Source: Beroe forskalii
Lineage: Eukaryota; Ctenophora; Nuda; Beroida; Beroidae
DNA: 64,000 nucleotides
Direction of reading: 5' to 3'
Assembly (NCBI GenBank): GCA_011033025.1
Contig: WFMF01000149.1
Span: 186,001-250,000, forward strand
Shown: piece by piece, positions 36,701 to 48,700 of the stretch
Layout of the letters: every line of letters starts with the position of its first letter
Numbering within the stretch: the first letter of the stretch is position 1
Position numbers and translations under genes: made by a program
Notes under the pieces: generated by a model
What the model was told of the DNA's origin: nothing
The model's input: only the letters and a program-made list of their open reading frames with translations
Databases searched by the model: none

Positions 36701-39700
36701 CCACCAAAACCGTTGGACGGTTGGTCTAGTAACCCCCCGCGGGTTTGGATGTGACAACGGAACCTGAAAAGAGACAAAGTGGGCTGATCACATCCAAACC
36801 AGCGGGGGGTTACTAGACCAACCGTCCAACGGTTTTGGTGGTTAATATCTGAGTATATTTTCTATTTAGGAATTAGGTGTTGAGTACATTTTGCATTATG
36901 TACCAGCTGTGAACAATTCAGTTTCATGTCGAAAATGGAATTCGGCAACTGTCGTTGGGAGCTTTTATGTATAAGCGATAATTATCGCAGAAAAGCGGTA
37001 ATTAACGCTTTATTAGAAAAAGGTCGTTAATAAACCGCTTCCGGAGTGTTTTCAAGGTCAAGAAAAAAGCGCTATATTACCGGTAATTACCAGTTTTTAT
37101 TGACACCGACGACAAAAAAGCAAAAATAAGCGATAATTGACTAAAAATAAGCGATTATGAGTGATATTAACGCTAAGTTACCGCTTTTTCCCTTCAGATT
37201 ACCGCTTATAATCGCTCAAGGAGCGGTTTTTCCCTATCGTGAATGAAGCGCTTATAATCGCTAGATCAAAAGCGATTATAAGCGATGATTAATGGAAGTT
37301 CGCCCACCAAAAACATGATCCAAGGAGCATTACGCTGTCATTAGCTTCAGAAGCTTCAGACTATTTTACACATTATTAGGTAAAAATATTCCGTCCAATT
37401 GTGCCGAGGAATAATTAAAACTCCATTTTAGACAGATGTCTCGTAGGTTTGTCTTTTAGGTTGGTGATAATTTTAGATAAGTTGACAAGGAACTCAATCC
37501 AGAATGCGCAGAATGACTTCCAATTCGAAATCGCGCAAGAAAAGTTTCAGTCAGGAGACAAGTGAAACGACAAAGTTAAACAATGCCCACAACTTGAACT
37601 TCTACAACTAACAAGATTAGATATTTAGATAGTTAGATATATCAGATTAAATTTGAATAATGAAACGAATCATCTCCAATTATCATTAATTAGTTAAGAT
37701 AAGAACTAAGTGATATGAATAGGTTGTGTGTCAGTTGTAGGTTCTAACTTTCTAACCAATAAACTTTACAGAAAGTATGAATATGATGAATGATATATTC
37801 ATTGATTCATTGAAATATCACAAGAACACGACGTTTAAATTGTTACAATTAATAATAATGATATTAATAATAAAATTTTTCCATTTGGAAACTAATATAT
37901 TCAAAAACGTGCACCTAAACCACTTTACTTTCAACGCTGTATTAAGTTTAAATTCAAAAGTTTGTCATATCATTGGAGACAACTTTGACTTCTCGCATTA
38001 TACTTCTCTGTTTCTGAGTCGGTGTCTTTTGCAAGCACGTTCACAAATCTATCTCTCTTTTGTAGTGAGCCACAGCTAACAACTTCGCCCCTACTGATAG
38101 CCCACTTTTGATATTGTTTTTCAGTTTTTCGACTAGTTCAGCTCTCGCTCTACCGTCTGCAATCGTTCTATCCGGGGCAACATAGACTTTTTTTCTACCT
38201 GGTTATAGATGTTCTACTCGACTACTCGTCCTACTTCTGATTAAATTGACGAAGAAATCCCTATTCTACACGCCATGTCTGAGCATTTGTCAGCAGTCAC
38301 AAAGTTATTGGTGGAAACTGGCAAACTCTGGCGGATTTCACTGTAAATCGGCAAAAGAGTTCACTGCAAAATTGTTAGCCAAACAATTTGAACATTTTAT
38401 TGTTCACAGTTTTTTAGCTGGGGAAATAAGGTTTACACTTGCAAAATGAAAAAGCACCGACACAGGCAAAAGACCGTTTGCTGCTGGCAACGGGTGAACT
38501 AAAGTTCACAAAAGTGAACTAAAGAGGTAACTGGATGATAATTTGCCCCGAATTCATCGTTCAGTTATACACAAGAACACAAAAATCTGTACACAACTGA
38601 GAATAAGACACACCAGTACTGCATGGTATGTAGATAAGAATGCTGCAAAGACACATCCAACAGCTACTCCTATTGAACCCACACCCATCATAACAAATGC
38701 TGCACTTGCCATTCTTTTTGTCCCAAAGAAGCACTTATCAGTCTCGATCAGACTTAGATCAATCCTGGAAATACAAAAAGCTAAGTTGACTATTCCAATT
38801 CCAACAGCTATACAAATCATGTCGTCCAGACGAAGTAGAACAAGCAAGTAAGAAGCAGCTATAACTGTGGAAACTATTGGGTGAATGACCCTGAAGGGTA
38901 TGTGTTTCAGTAGGAAGAACCCTGCAATCCGCCCCAGCATCTTGACACCCCCAAATATGAGAGCCAGGATTAGAAACTGCATCCCATTCACATTAGCATC
39001 TTTCTTGTGCAGGTTAACTTGATTACTATATCTCATCAGCTCGGGTGCTAGGATTATGCTTCCCCAACCTTGTAGGTAATTTATGAAATTTGCTATACAG
39101 GCCTTAAATAGTCTACATTTAAAGTTAGGAACTTCTCCATCATCCTCAGCAGGTTCAGTTTCTCCTGCAGATTCAGTTGGAGCTTTGATATCTCCTGCAG
39201 ATTCAGTTGGAGCTTTGATATCTCCTGCAGATTCAGTTGGAGCTTTGATATCTGTATTTTGGGCGTCTGACAGAGCAGTGTGCAGCAGGATGATTGGAGG
39301 TATCAGCGAAGGGATGGCAGCACTCACCAGAAGGACTCTCCAGCCCAGGAAATCAAGCAGCAGATATCCTAAGATTGCAGACCATGCAGCACCGGCAGAA
39401 AACACAATAACTGTTACGAAAGATCCTGCAGCGAAAACGTCATATGCTGAAACTTCCGTTGCCACAAAGATTCTCACTACAGTGAAGTTTAGTCGCACAC
39501 ATGCGCCTCTGATGCACCGGGAAATCAAGAGGACGTCGATATTTGGAACTAAGGCTGAAAATATAGTTCCAAAGATGGTTGCATATAAGGAGAACAGAAG
39601 AACACGTCGCCTGCAGAACCTGAAATGTTTGTCGCACTTTATTGGTAATCAATGACCATGAAAAATGAAGAAACACCAAATTGGAACTTGCATAAAAAGT

Positions 39701-42700
39701 TCAATAAAAACATGGATAGTGCCACATGAATTCATTATTTCATGAGTGATAAACTGATGAGTACCTGTATCAACTTATTAATTTTTATTAGGCTATTATG
39801 GAATTTGGAAGGAAAAATATCGGTTGTGTCTCTCTTTTTTGTTTATAATAGAGGCTGGAATTTCGTGATGAGACCAAAGAGCCATCTTTTGACCAACGAA
39901 CCTTCCTAGGAGAGGTACAAAGACCAGACTGGAGAATGCCATGGCAACTGCTGTGCTGACAGCAAGCAGGTTCTCCTGCATTCTGGTTACACCTAACTCA
40001 GTAGCAACAGCTTGCGTGAAAACACCTGAGCATTGCAGAGGTAACGATAAAGGTCTAACGATAAAGGTAGCGTTTTCGGGTTTAACCTTAAACAAGATCC
40101 ATTTCAAAAGGCCTACTTTTAATTTCAAAACTTATATTTAACATGAAATATTTTTACAATGTCATTCAGGTTTAAACATTCAGACGATAAAGGTCTAAAT
40201 CTTCACAATCTAGGTATTTACGTATTTTCCAGCACTGTCACATTAAAGTTTTGAGCTAGACACAGTAGAGTGCAAACAATTAATGATAATCAGTAGAGAT
40301 AAGATTGGATAGCAATGATTTAGTAATAATTGATTCATTGATTAATTATTCATTTCTTAATTTAGTAGTATCAAATTCTATCTTCAAATACCTGCAATAT
40401 AAATCTCAATTGCATCGCCGAATACGGTGCACCACGCAACAGCATATAGAAACTTGTCTCGTCGTGTAAGCTTGAGATTTGAGAAATCAACTGATGCTAA
40501 GCCTGTCTTTGCCTTCGCGGCGTTCTCCAATAACGGTAAAGCATTATCATTTTTCGTGGATTTTTCAGTCATATTCTTTTCAGTCCCCCTGAATATGTTG
40601 AATCAATGGGTTTACGAAACTGCAAGGGGCGAACTGAAGCGAAAGCATCAGACCAGTATCCAGTATCAGTGCACCACGCAAGATACACGCTTTAAAACGC
40701 CGGCGTGTTACACTCAGAGTAAATAAGTAATAAGAGTTAATCAGTAAAAAGCTAAAGTGGCATGTAGTCGGCGTGGTACTGCTGCACTCGGCAGTTGGCG
40801 TGATACTGGTCTAACAATACCTTTCCGAAACAAAAAAATGATTTCAAGAAACAAAAAAGATCGAAGAAACCAAAAAAGATATGTATGTATGTATGTAGAT
40901 GCGCTTCCGAAGATGCGCTGTGCCGAACGACAAGACTCCTCACATTTAACAATTAAGTCTGAGGAGTAACGGTCGTGCCGCGAGCGGCGAGGCTGATATG
41001 TTGGCGTGCCAAAAAGTCTAAATAGCAGAGGGCAGGTGACTATGCAAACCATTGAACGCTTAACTATAAGTGCCAGTTGGGTAATAAACCCCAATGGCCT
41101 CAACTCAAGTTATCTGCCTAACTGGCTTGAGCCGAAAACATATGCTCAATTTCTTTTTTAAGGCGATGAAAAAGGCAAAGGCTTCTCCTCCATTTTCTTA
41201 TTTACTACTAGTATCCAGGACAAGAAATGGACAAGAATGTCCTGTATCTGAATCTCTTGTATGGGGGACCAGAATCAAACCCTTTTGTACTGTTGTTTCG
41301 TATTGTGGGTAAACATACTAAATTCCCTTATTTGGTGTGTTACACAGGCAGTTCGAAATGCACCCCATGTGCCCCTGGTGCACAATGCCCAGGTCCGTGC
41401 GGCACGCAGACCAAAATAAATAACATGTATATAAGGCGTACGCCATACAAACTCAAGCCGTGCACACCGTGCACACTGCAGTTCAAACAGTCGTCTTTAA
41501 TAATTCGATGTTATTAATATGATTGGATGGACCAAGTAAATTTAATTATTAGTAAGAGAACCTATCATTCTATAATTTGTTGTAAAAATTTGTTAGGTGA
41601 AGAGATATAAACTACCATATTTGTATTATACATAAAAACGAATTTTTGATTGGGCAGAATCCCTAAATTAACGGTTTAAGTTCCTGCGATGCTAAATGGT
41701 ATTTGGTAAAAGAGTGAGTTCCCTTTTATGGTGAGTTGATGTACTTAATGGAATGTTATAAAGTATTGGTTGAACATGATGAATATTGGATATCCTTATT
41801 TGATGGTTAAAACAAAGTTACGTAGTATTGGATAACCGAGTAATTTCCCTTTTTTGATATTCTAACATCCTACTATTCTACATGTTATAACAAGTGAAAG
41901 GTTATTATGTCGTGTTAGGTACATTTATACAGATTTAGTTCTAATTTATTATTATTTATTATTCTATTAATTGATAAAGATACCTATTAAGTATTATGTT
42001 ATATAATATTATAATACTAGGTGACTAGATTAAATTCCTATTTTTAGTTTGTTTATATCATATTTTACTTTGTTTCTACTAACTTTACTTATTTGTGATA
42101 TTGACATAATTTTATGTATTATTGGGTAACAGACTAAATTCTCTTATTAAGTTGTTTATGTAATATTACAAATTAATGAGTGAGTACTGAGCGGATTATT
42201 CTCAGGTTATTAGCTTATTTGTTAAGTTGTTATGTTAATAATAATAATAATGTAGCATGGTGAATGGTGATGGATGGGCAGATTTGACTCTCTAATTTGA
42301 TGTAACAACTTGTTGATTATGTTATTGGGTTAACAGGGCAAATTGCATTATTTGATGGGTTAATATGATAATAGTATTGTGTTATGAATTATTGGGTGAA
42401 CTAATAAGTTTCCTCAATAGTATGTCTTCATATAATATATTTATATTTAGTATTGGGTGAACATAGTTATGAAGTTCCCTAGGTGCGTTGATTTGATGTT
42501 AGATGTATTATAAGGTAAAAATATTATTTTTTTCCTGTGATGCTGTGATAGTTAGTACTACACTTCTATGAAGTATTGGATGAACCTAGACAGTGAGAGA
42601 TCCCTTATTTGGTGTGTTACTAAACTTTAATATGTTACAACTCAAAGCATTCCTTGTGATAGGCATCATTACAGAATTATAGCATTAATAGTACAGGGTG

Positions 42701-45700
42701 AGTAAGCTTAACTTCCTTTTCCTAATTTTTGTATGTATTATATTGGTATGTTATCTAGCATTGGGTATACAGCGATTCCCTTATTTGGTGTGTTTGCCTA
42801 GTAGTGGATGTGATCAGTTTATTTGATAATTGATGTTTAGTAACGCAATGTAGTGGATTATTGGGTGAATAGACGTAATTCTCTTATTCCATGTTTATAT
42901 AGTAATGTAACGTAATGTAGGTACTGTAGTACAGCGAAATTCTAGTGTGTGTTGATAAACTGTTTAGAGTTGGGGTGAAAAGACTAAAATCCCATATAAT
43001 TCCTGTGATACAATAATTTTGCATGTAGTGTTGAATTGGGTAGTCAGCATGAAATCATTATTTGGTGAGTTAATATAATGTTGCAGTGTTGCTTATTGTT
43101 GGTGGATAAAGTTAATTCCTTTTTGATACTATAGGATTACATAGTAAAAGCAATGATGTTCTCTTTATTTGATGTGTTAAGTGCATTATTTTGTCTAAAA
43201 CAAGTTATACTGTGTTATATTGTGTGTTTTTATAATCGAAGTTGCGAGTGGTATAGCGTGTTGACGGGAGTAATATTGTCATGGTGTGATCAGGATTCAG
43301 CAGTTACCATCAATGTGTAGTGTTGTCATGGGGCTTAGCAATGCACTGTTGTTTAACCCACCCCATTCTGTCAAATAGTAACAGATAGAATTATGTTGCC
43401 AATCACTAGTAAGGTGATTGGGGTTGAGAATAGCTGTGCTATGGCTTTTTATGGTGAACTGAGCTTAAATTATTGCATAATATTTAATGGGTGGAAAACT
43501 TAATTCCTCTAGTTTAGGTATGTTGATAATAAAATATTACATAGTGTTCAATAATTAAAGGTAGATTTCTTATTTGATGTGTGATGCCATATTAATGCTT
43601 TTATTTTTGTTGTGACAGTTTACAACATTGTAGCATATTTGATTAAAGGCAAATTAGTAGCATTGTGAGAATATTGTAGAATGGTGATCATGATTCAAAA
43701 GTTAGGTGATCATGATTCAGAGTTAGGTCAATGTGTGCAGTGTTGTCTTTCATTTGTCTTGAAGCTTAAATGCTGTTATTTCACAGCACACTTTTCTGAT
43801 AAAACCAATAACTTGAATGGTGTTTGCCGTCACTAAAATAGTGGTGGGGCTTAGAAATAACTTTTTATGGCTTGTGGTGTCTTGGCTGACAGGTATAGTT
43901 TTTCTTGGGCTTTCTCTGAGTTTTGGGTTTGGGGCTGCTCTCGGGCTTGCATGGGTTTTGTGACCTCATATATACTCTTGAGACAGCTTTGTTTAATCTG
44001 AAGATAGGGTGACATTTGTCGCCCATGGTTCATTGTGCTCGATGCTGCAAGGCCAGTTTCGGGTCGCCATTGGAGGGGAGAGCAATTGACCCCACCAAAA
44101 AAGATACAACAAATAATTAAACGAATTAAGCAAAAGGATAGGGGTTCAAAGTATCGTCCGTTATAAAAGCTGAAACAATATCTGTTAGCAATTTCAGATA
44201 CCCTTCTGTCAGAGCGACAAGTTGAAATACCACTATTATTAGTAGTAATAATGTAAGAGTATAATATGAAAGGGTTAGAACTATAAGTATTGTAGTGAAA
44301 TTATAATGGTCTGTGATGAGCGAAAGTAGACAAGTGGGTTCGTAACAACTTAACAAGTAAGTATAATTTCATATAACAATAATAACAGTTTTGTAGATCA
44401 CAGTGGTCTAACAGATTGTACTGTATCTAAAGTTTCCAACCCTATGATTGGACCCTATTTCCCTATGTCTCATTGTGATTGGTTCTCCTTCTCAAAGCTT
44501 CAAAGGAGAACCAATCTCAAGTGCTTTGTAACCGCTCAATTCTCAAAGACACTCAATTCTCAAAGACACTCAATTTTTTATAGTAAACACTCAATTTTTT
44601 ATAGTAAACGATGTTGACCGGTCCGAAGGGAAAGTTATAATTACTTTCAATTGTCTTGGCTCAACTTCTTGTGCACTTAATCCTTAAAACAGTAAAACTA
44701 GGTAGTAGGTACTATAAAGTGTATGTCGATTGAATTGTATAACAACGTCAATATTTCTCAAGCTAAGACGAAACAAAATAGAAAGATCATCAAGTGTGTA
44801 ACGCCTTAATAAAGGACGCGCATTTATTGGAAAATTGCGGGCACATTCAAACAAGTGACATTCCACCAACGTGTAAACTGTGCAACGAATGTCAAGTTTA
44901 CAAAACACCAAAACAAGAAGCATCACGCCAAAGCAACAAAATATCATTTGTATACGGTCGTGTATCATAATGTAGACATTTTGGTTTGGGGGACGGAAGT
45001 TCGACAACCCAGAAGTTCGACAACCCAGAAGTTAGACACTGTCGAGCTTAAGGGCTGTCGGACTTCAGTCTGTTGACGACCGGAAGTTCGACACCTGATC
45101 CTGCTGTCGAACTTCTGGCTGTCGGACTTCAGTCTGTTGACGACCGGAAGTTCGACACCTGATCCTGCTGTCGAACTTCTGGCTTTCGGACTTCAGTCTG
45201 TTGACGCCCGGAAGTTCGACAAGCTCCACACCTTCCCTTACCGTAGAGAACCGGTAAAAGTATTGATTTGATAAGGTTAACAGTAGTACTCGTTATGTGA
45301 CCTTCGATAAGGGGACAATAGAACTCAGGACACAGGGTGTAATCATGTGATCCACAGGATCGTAGCTGACACTATCCCATACCGGTTGTTCGGCGCATAT
45401 ATCGTGTCTTCGGAGAGGTTACGTCATACGAGAGGTTCATACCTCTACTAACTACGACAGGAAGTTAAAGGAGGGGATCTTAGTGGTTTGTGACCCTCCA
45501 AGTGCATCAGTTGCCAGTTATGTGAGTTATGTGAGCACGCCCATCGACTGACCCTCCCAGCACCCTGTGGGGATCTCCCGATCCAGAGTTCACCCTGGTT
45601 TGCCGCCGCGAACTCAGAGACCCCCGACCTAGAGTCTCCCGACCTAGAGTCCTATGGATATGTGTCACATATAACTCTGCCAGAGTTATATCGGACACAT

Positions 45701-48700
45701 ACCCATCAAGGGGTACCCTGGGAAGCTCAACCTCCACCTGAACTCCTCGTCACCAAATTCACCGCTCAATTCTCAAAGACACTCAATATTAGTAAACGAT
45801 GTTGACCGGTCCGAAGGGAAAGTTATAATTAATTTCAGTTGTCTTGGCTCAACTTCTTGTGCACTTAATCACTGTAAAACAGTAAAACAAAGGGTTCATA
45901 ATCCCAGGGGTTCTTATAATAGCCAACCATCACAATTGGCAGAATTGGCTTACCGTTTAATTGCTCAATAATTAAGGAGGTGTATTTATAAAGGTTGTAA
46001 TTTGGGGATTTTTCGGAAATCTAGTATTGTATAATTCGCACATAAGCTACCAGGCTTGGAGCGCGGCAAATGGTTATTGGGTTTAGGGGCTAATAGGAAT
46101 TTATAAACTCCGCTTCGCCTTCGACTCTATGAGGGCAATTATGTTGTACTGTACCAAACTCGTGGTACAATAGGTATTCTATCATCTATACTAATATTGG
46201 AAGTGACCTGATAAATAGATAATGTATTACCTGCGCATAACAACAACGCTGTTAAAACGTTAAGTGCAAGAGTAAATGAAAACATGTCGAGAAATCCTCC
46301 TCTGCGATGAGGACACGAATAACCTCTTGAAGAAATGTCTGCTAGAAATAAAGAAACTCCAGAGTCTGGGGTTATGAGGACCAAGAGGTGAAGTGGTCTC
46401 CTGAGTCATGTACCACGGGAAAATTGAGAGCAGTTGGCAGCCGGGAAAATTGAGAATGCTGTAAATCGCTTGTATGTTGAGAGCATGAATTATGCAATAT
46501 TATGCAATAGAGCAAAACCAGCCAGCCCAGAATTTTGGGCATGGGACTACACGGCCCCCACTAAGGGGGGGGGCAGGCCCCCCTAGTTTTCAAAAGGCCC
46601 CCTGTAGAAGCGGTTTATTAATAATAACGACATTTTTCTAATAAAGCGGTAATAACCGCTTTTTTGTGATAATTATCGCTTATTGATTAAAAAAAGCTCC
46701 TAACGACAGTTGCCTAAAAATCTATGTGAGGAGGCCCTAATATTGACTAAGGCAAAGTATATTTCTGCATATTCTACAAGCTGAGGTTTCTTATTATTTT
46801 CCAACTATGTTGAATGGTAAAGTTGTCCATTCTTCTCAGGGCCACACAACCTCCGATTCTGATCGTCAAATATTCAACTCTTTAATTCTCACATCCTCTT
46901 TTTATCAAATTCTAGACTTAGCAGTTACCCCTTCTTTTTCTTAACTTCTCTTACCTCTCGTTTCCCTCAATTCTCTTACCTCGTCGTTTGCCTCAACTTC
47001 TCTTACCTCTCGTTTCCCTCAACTCTCTTACCTCTCGTTTCCCTCAACTTCTCTTACCTCTCGTTTCCCTCAACTCTCTTACCTCTCGTTTCCCTCAACT
47101 TCTCTTACCTCTCGTTTCCCTCAACTTCTCTTACCTCGTCGTTTCCCTCAACTTCTCTTACCTCTTGTTTCCCTCAACTTCTCTAACCTCGTCATTTCCC
47201 TCAACTCTTTTACCCCTCGTTTCCCTCAACTCTTTTGCCTCTCGTTTCCCTCAACTCTCTTACGTCTCGTTTCCCTCAAAGTCTCTTACCTCGTCGTTTC
47301 CCTCAATTCTCTTACATCGTTGTTTCCCTCAAAGTCTCTTACCTCGTCGTTTCCCTCAATTCTCTTACCTCTCGTTTCCCTCAACTTCTCTTACCTCTCG
47401 TTTCCCTCAACTCTCTTACCTCTCGTTTCCCTCAACTTCTCTTACCTCTCGTTTCCCTCAACTTCTCTTACATCGTCGTTTCCCTCAACTTCTCTTACCT
47501 CTCGTTTCCCTCAACTCTTACCTCTCGTTTCCTCAACTCTCACCTCGTTTCCCTCAACTCTTACCTCTCGTTTCCCTCAACTTCTCTTACCTCGTCGTTT
47601 CCCTAAAACTCTCTTACCTCTCGTTTCCCTCAACTCTCTTACCTCTCGTTTCCCTCAACTTCTCTTACCTCTCGTTTCCCTCAACTCTCTTACCTCTCGT
47701 TTCCCTCAACTTCTCTTACCTCTCGTTTCCCTCAACTTCTCTTACCTCGTCGTTTCCCTCAACTTCTCTTACCTCTTGTTTCCCTCAACTTCTCTAACCT
47801 CGTCATTTCCTCAACTCTTTTACCCCTCGTTTCCCTCAACTCTTTTGCCTCTCGTTTCCCTCAACTCTCTTACGTCTCGTTTCCCTCAAAGTCTCTTACC
47901 TCGTCGTTTCCCTCAATTCTCTTACATCGTTGTTTCCCTCAAAGTCTCTTACCTCGTCGTTTCCTCAATTCTCTTACCTCTCGTTTCCCTCAACTTCTCT
48001 TACCTCTCGTTTCCCTCAACTCTCTTACCTCTCGTTTCCCTCAACTTCTCTTACCTCTCGTTTCCCTCAACTTCTCTTACATCGTCGTTTCCCTCAACTT
48101 CTCTTACCTCTCGTTTCCCTCAACTCTTACCTCTCGTTTCCCTCAACTCTCGTACCTCTCGTTTCCCTCAACTCTTACCTCTCGTTTCCCTCAACTTCTC
48201 TTACCTCTCGTTTCCCTCAACTTCTCTTACCTCGTCGTTTCCCTAAAACTCTCTTACCTCTCGTTTCCCTCAACTCTCTTACCTCTCGTTTCCCTCAACT
48301 TCTCTTACCTCTCGTTTCCCTCAACTTCTCTTACCTCGTCGTTTCCCTAAAACTCTCTTACCTCTCGTTTCCCTCAACTCTTACCTCTCGTTTCCCTCAA
48401 CTCTCTTACCTCTCGTTTCCCTCAACTTCTCTTACCTCTCGTTTCCCTCAACTTCTCTTACCTCTCGTTTCCCTCAACTCTCTTACCTCTCGTTTCTCTG
48501 GAGTGAGGTTGTGGATCCTCTCGTTTACCACCGGTGGCAGGTGCGGGAGTCTCACCATCGTGTCACTGTCTGAAATGAAATAAGAAGGTGTCACTGTCTG
48601 AAATGAAATTATTAGGTGTCACTGTCTGAAATGAAATAAGTAGGTGTCACTGTCTGAAATGAAATAAGTGAGTGAAATGCTGATAAAATAACTTCGTTTA

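Larger units (their letters stand above)
44528..45892. repeat. Pair of direct repeats (about 130 bp) 1.2 kb apart
   Basis: CGCTCAATTCTCAAAGACAC, AACGATGTTGACCGGTCCGA and TTGGCTCAACTTCTTGTGCA occur at 44,528-44,690 and again at 45,763-45,892 in the same orientation. The first copy has small internal tandem duplications. The pair could be the ends of a small non-autonomous element; no end signals are proven. Confidence 0.6.

Noticed and set aside
37777-38079. 100-codon plus-strand frame as a gene
   Set aside because: AT-rich composition, no recognisable motif, and no supporting splice sites or neighbours.
46988-48583. Proline/leucine/phenylalanine/serine-rich frames up to 308 codons
   Set aside because: They are translations of the 25-26-bp minisatellite in the wrong strand and frames. 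The gene signal is on the minus strand, in the 83-bp exon only.
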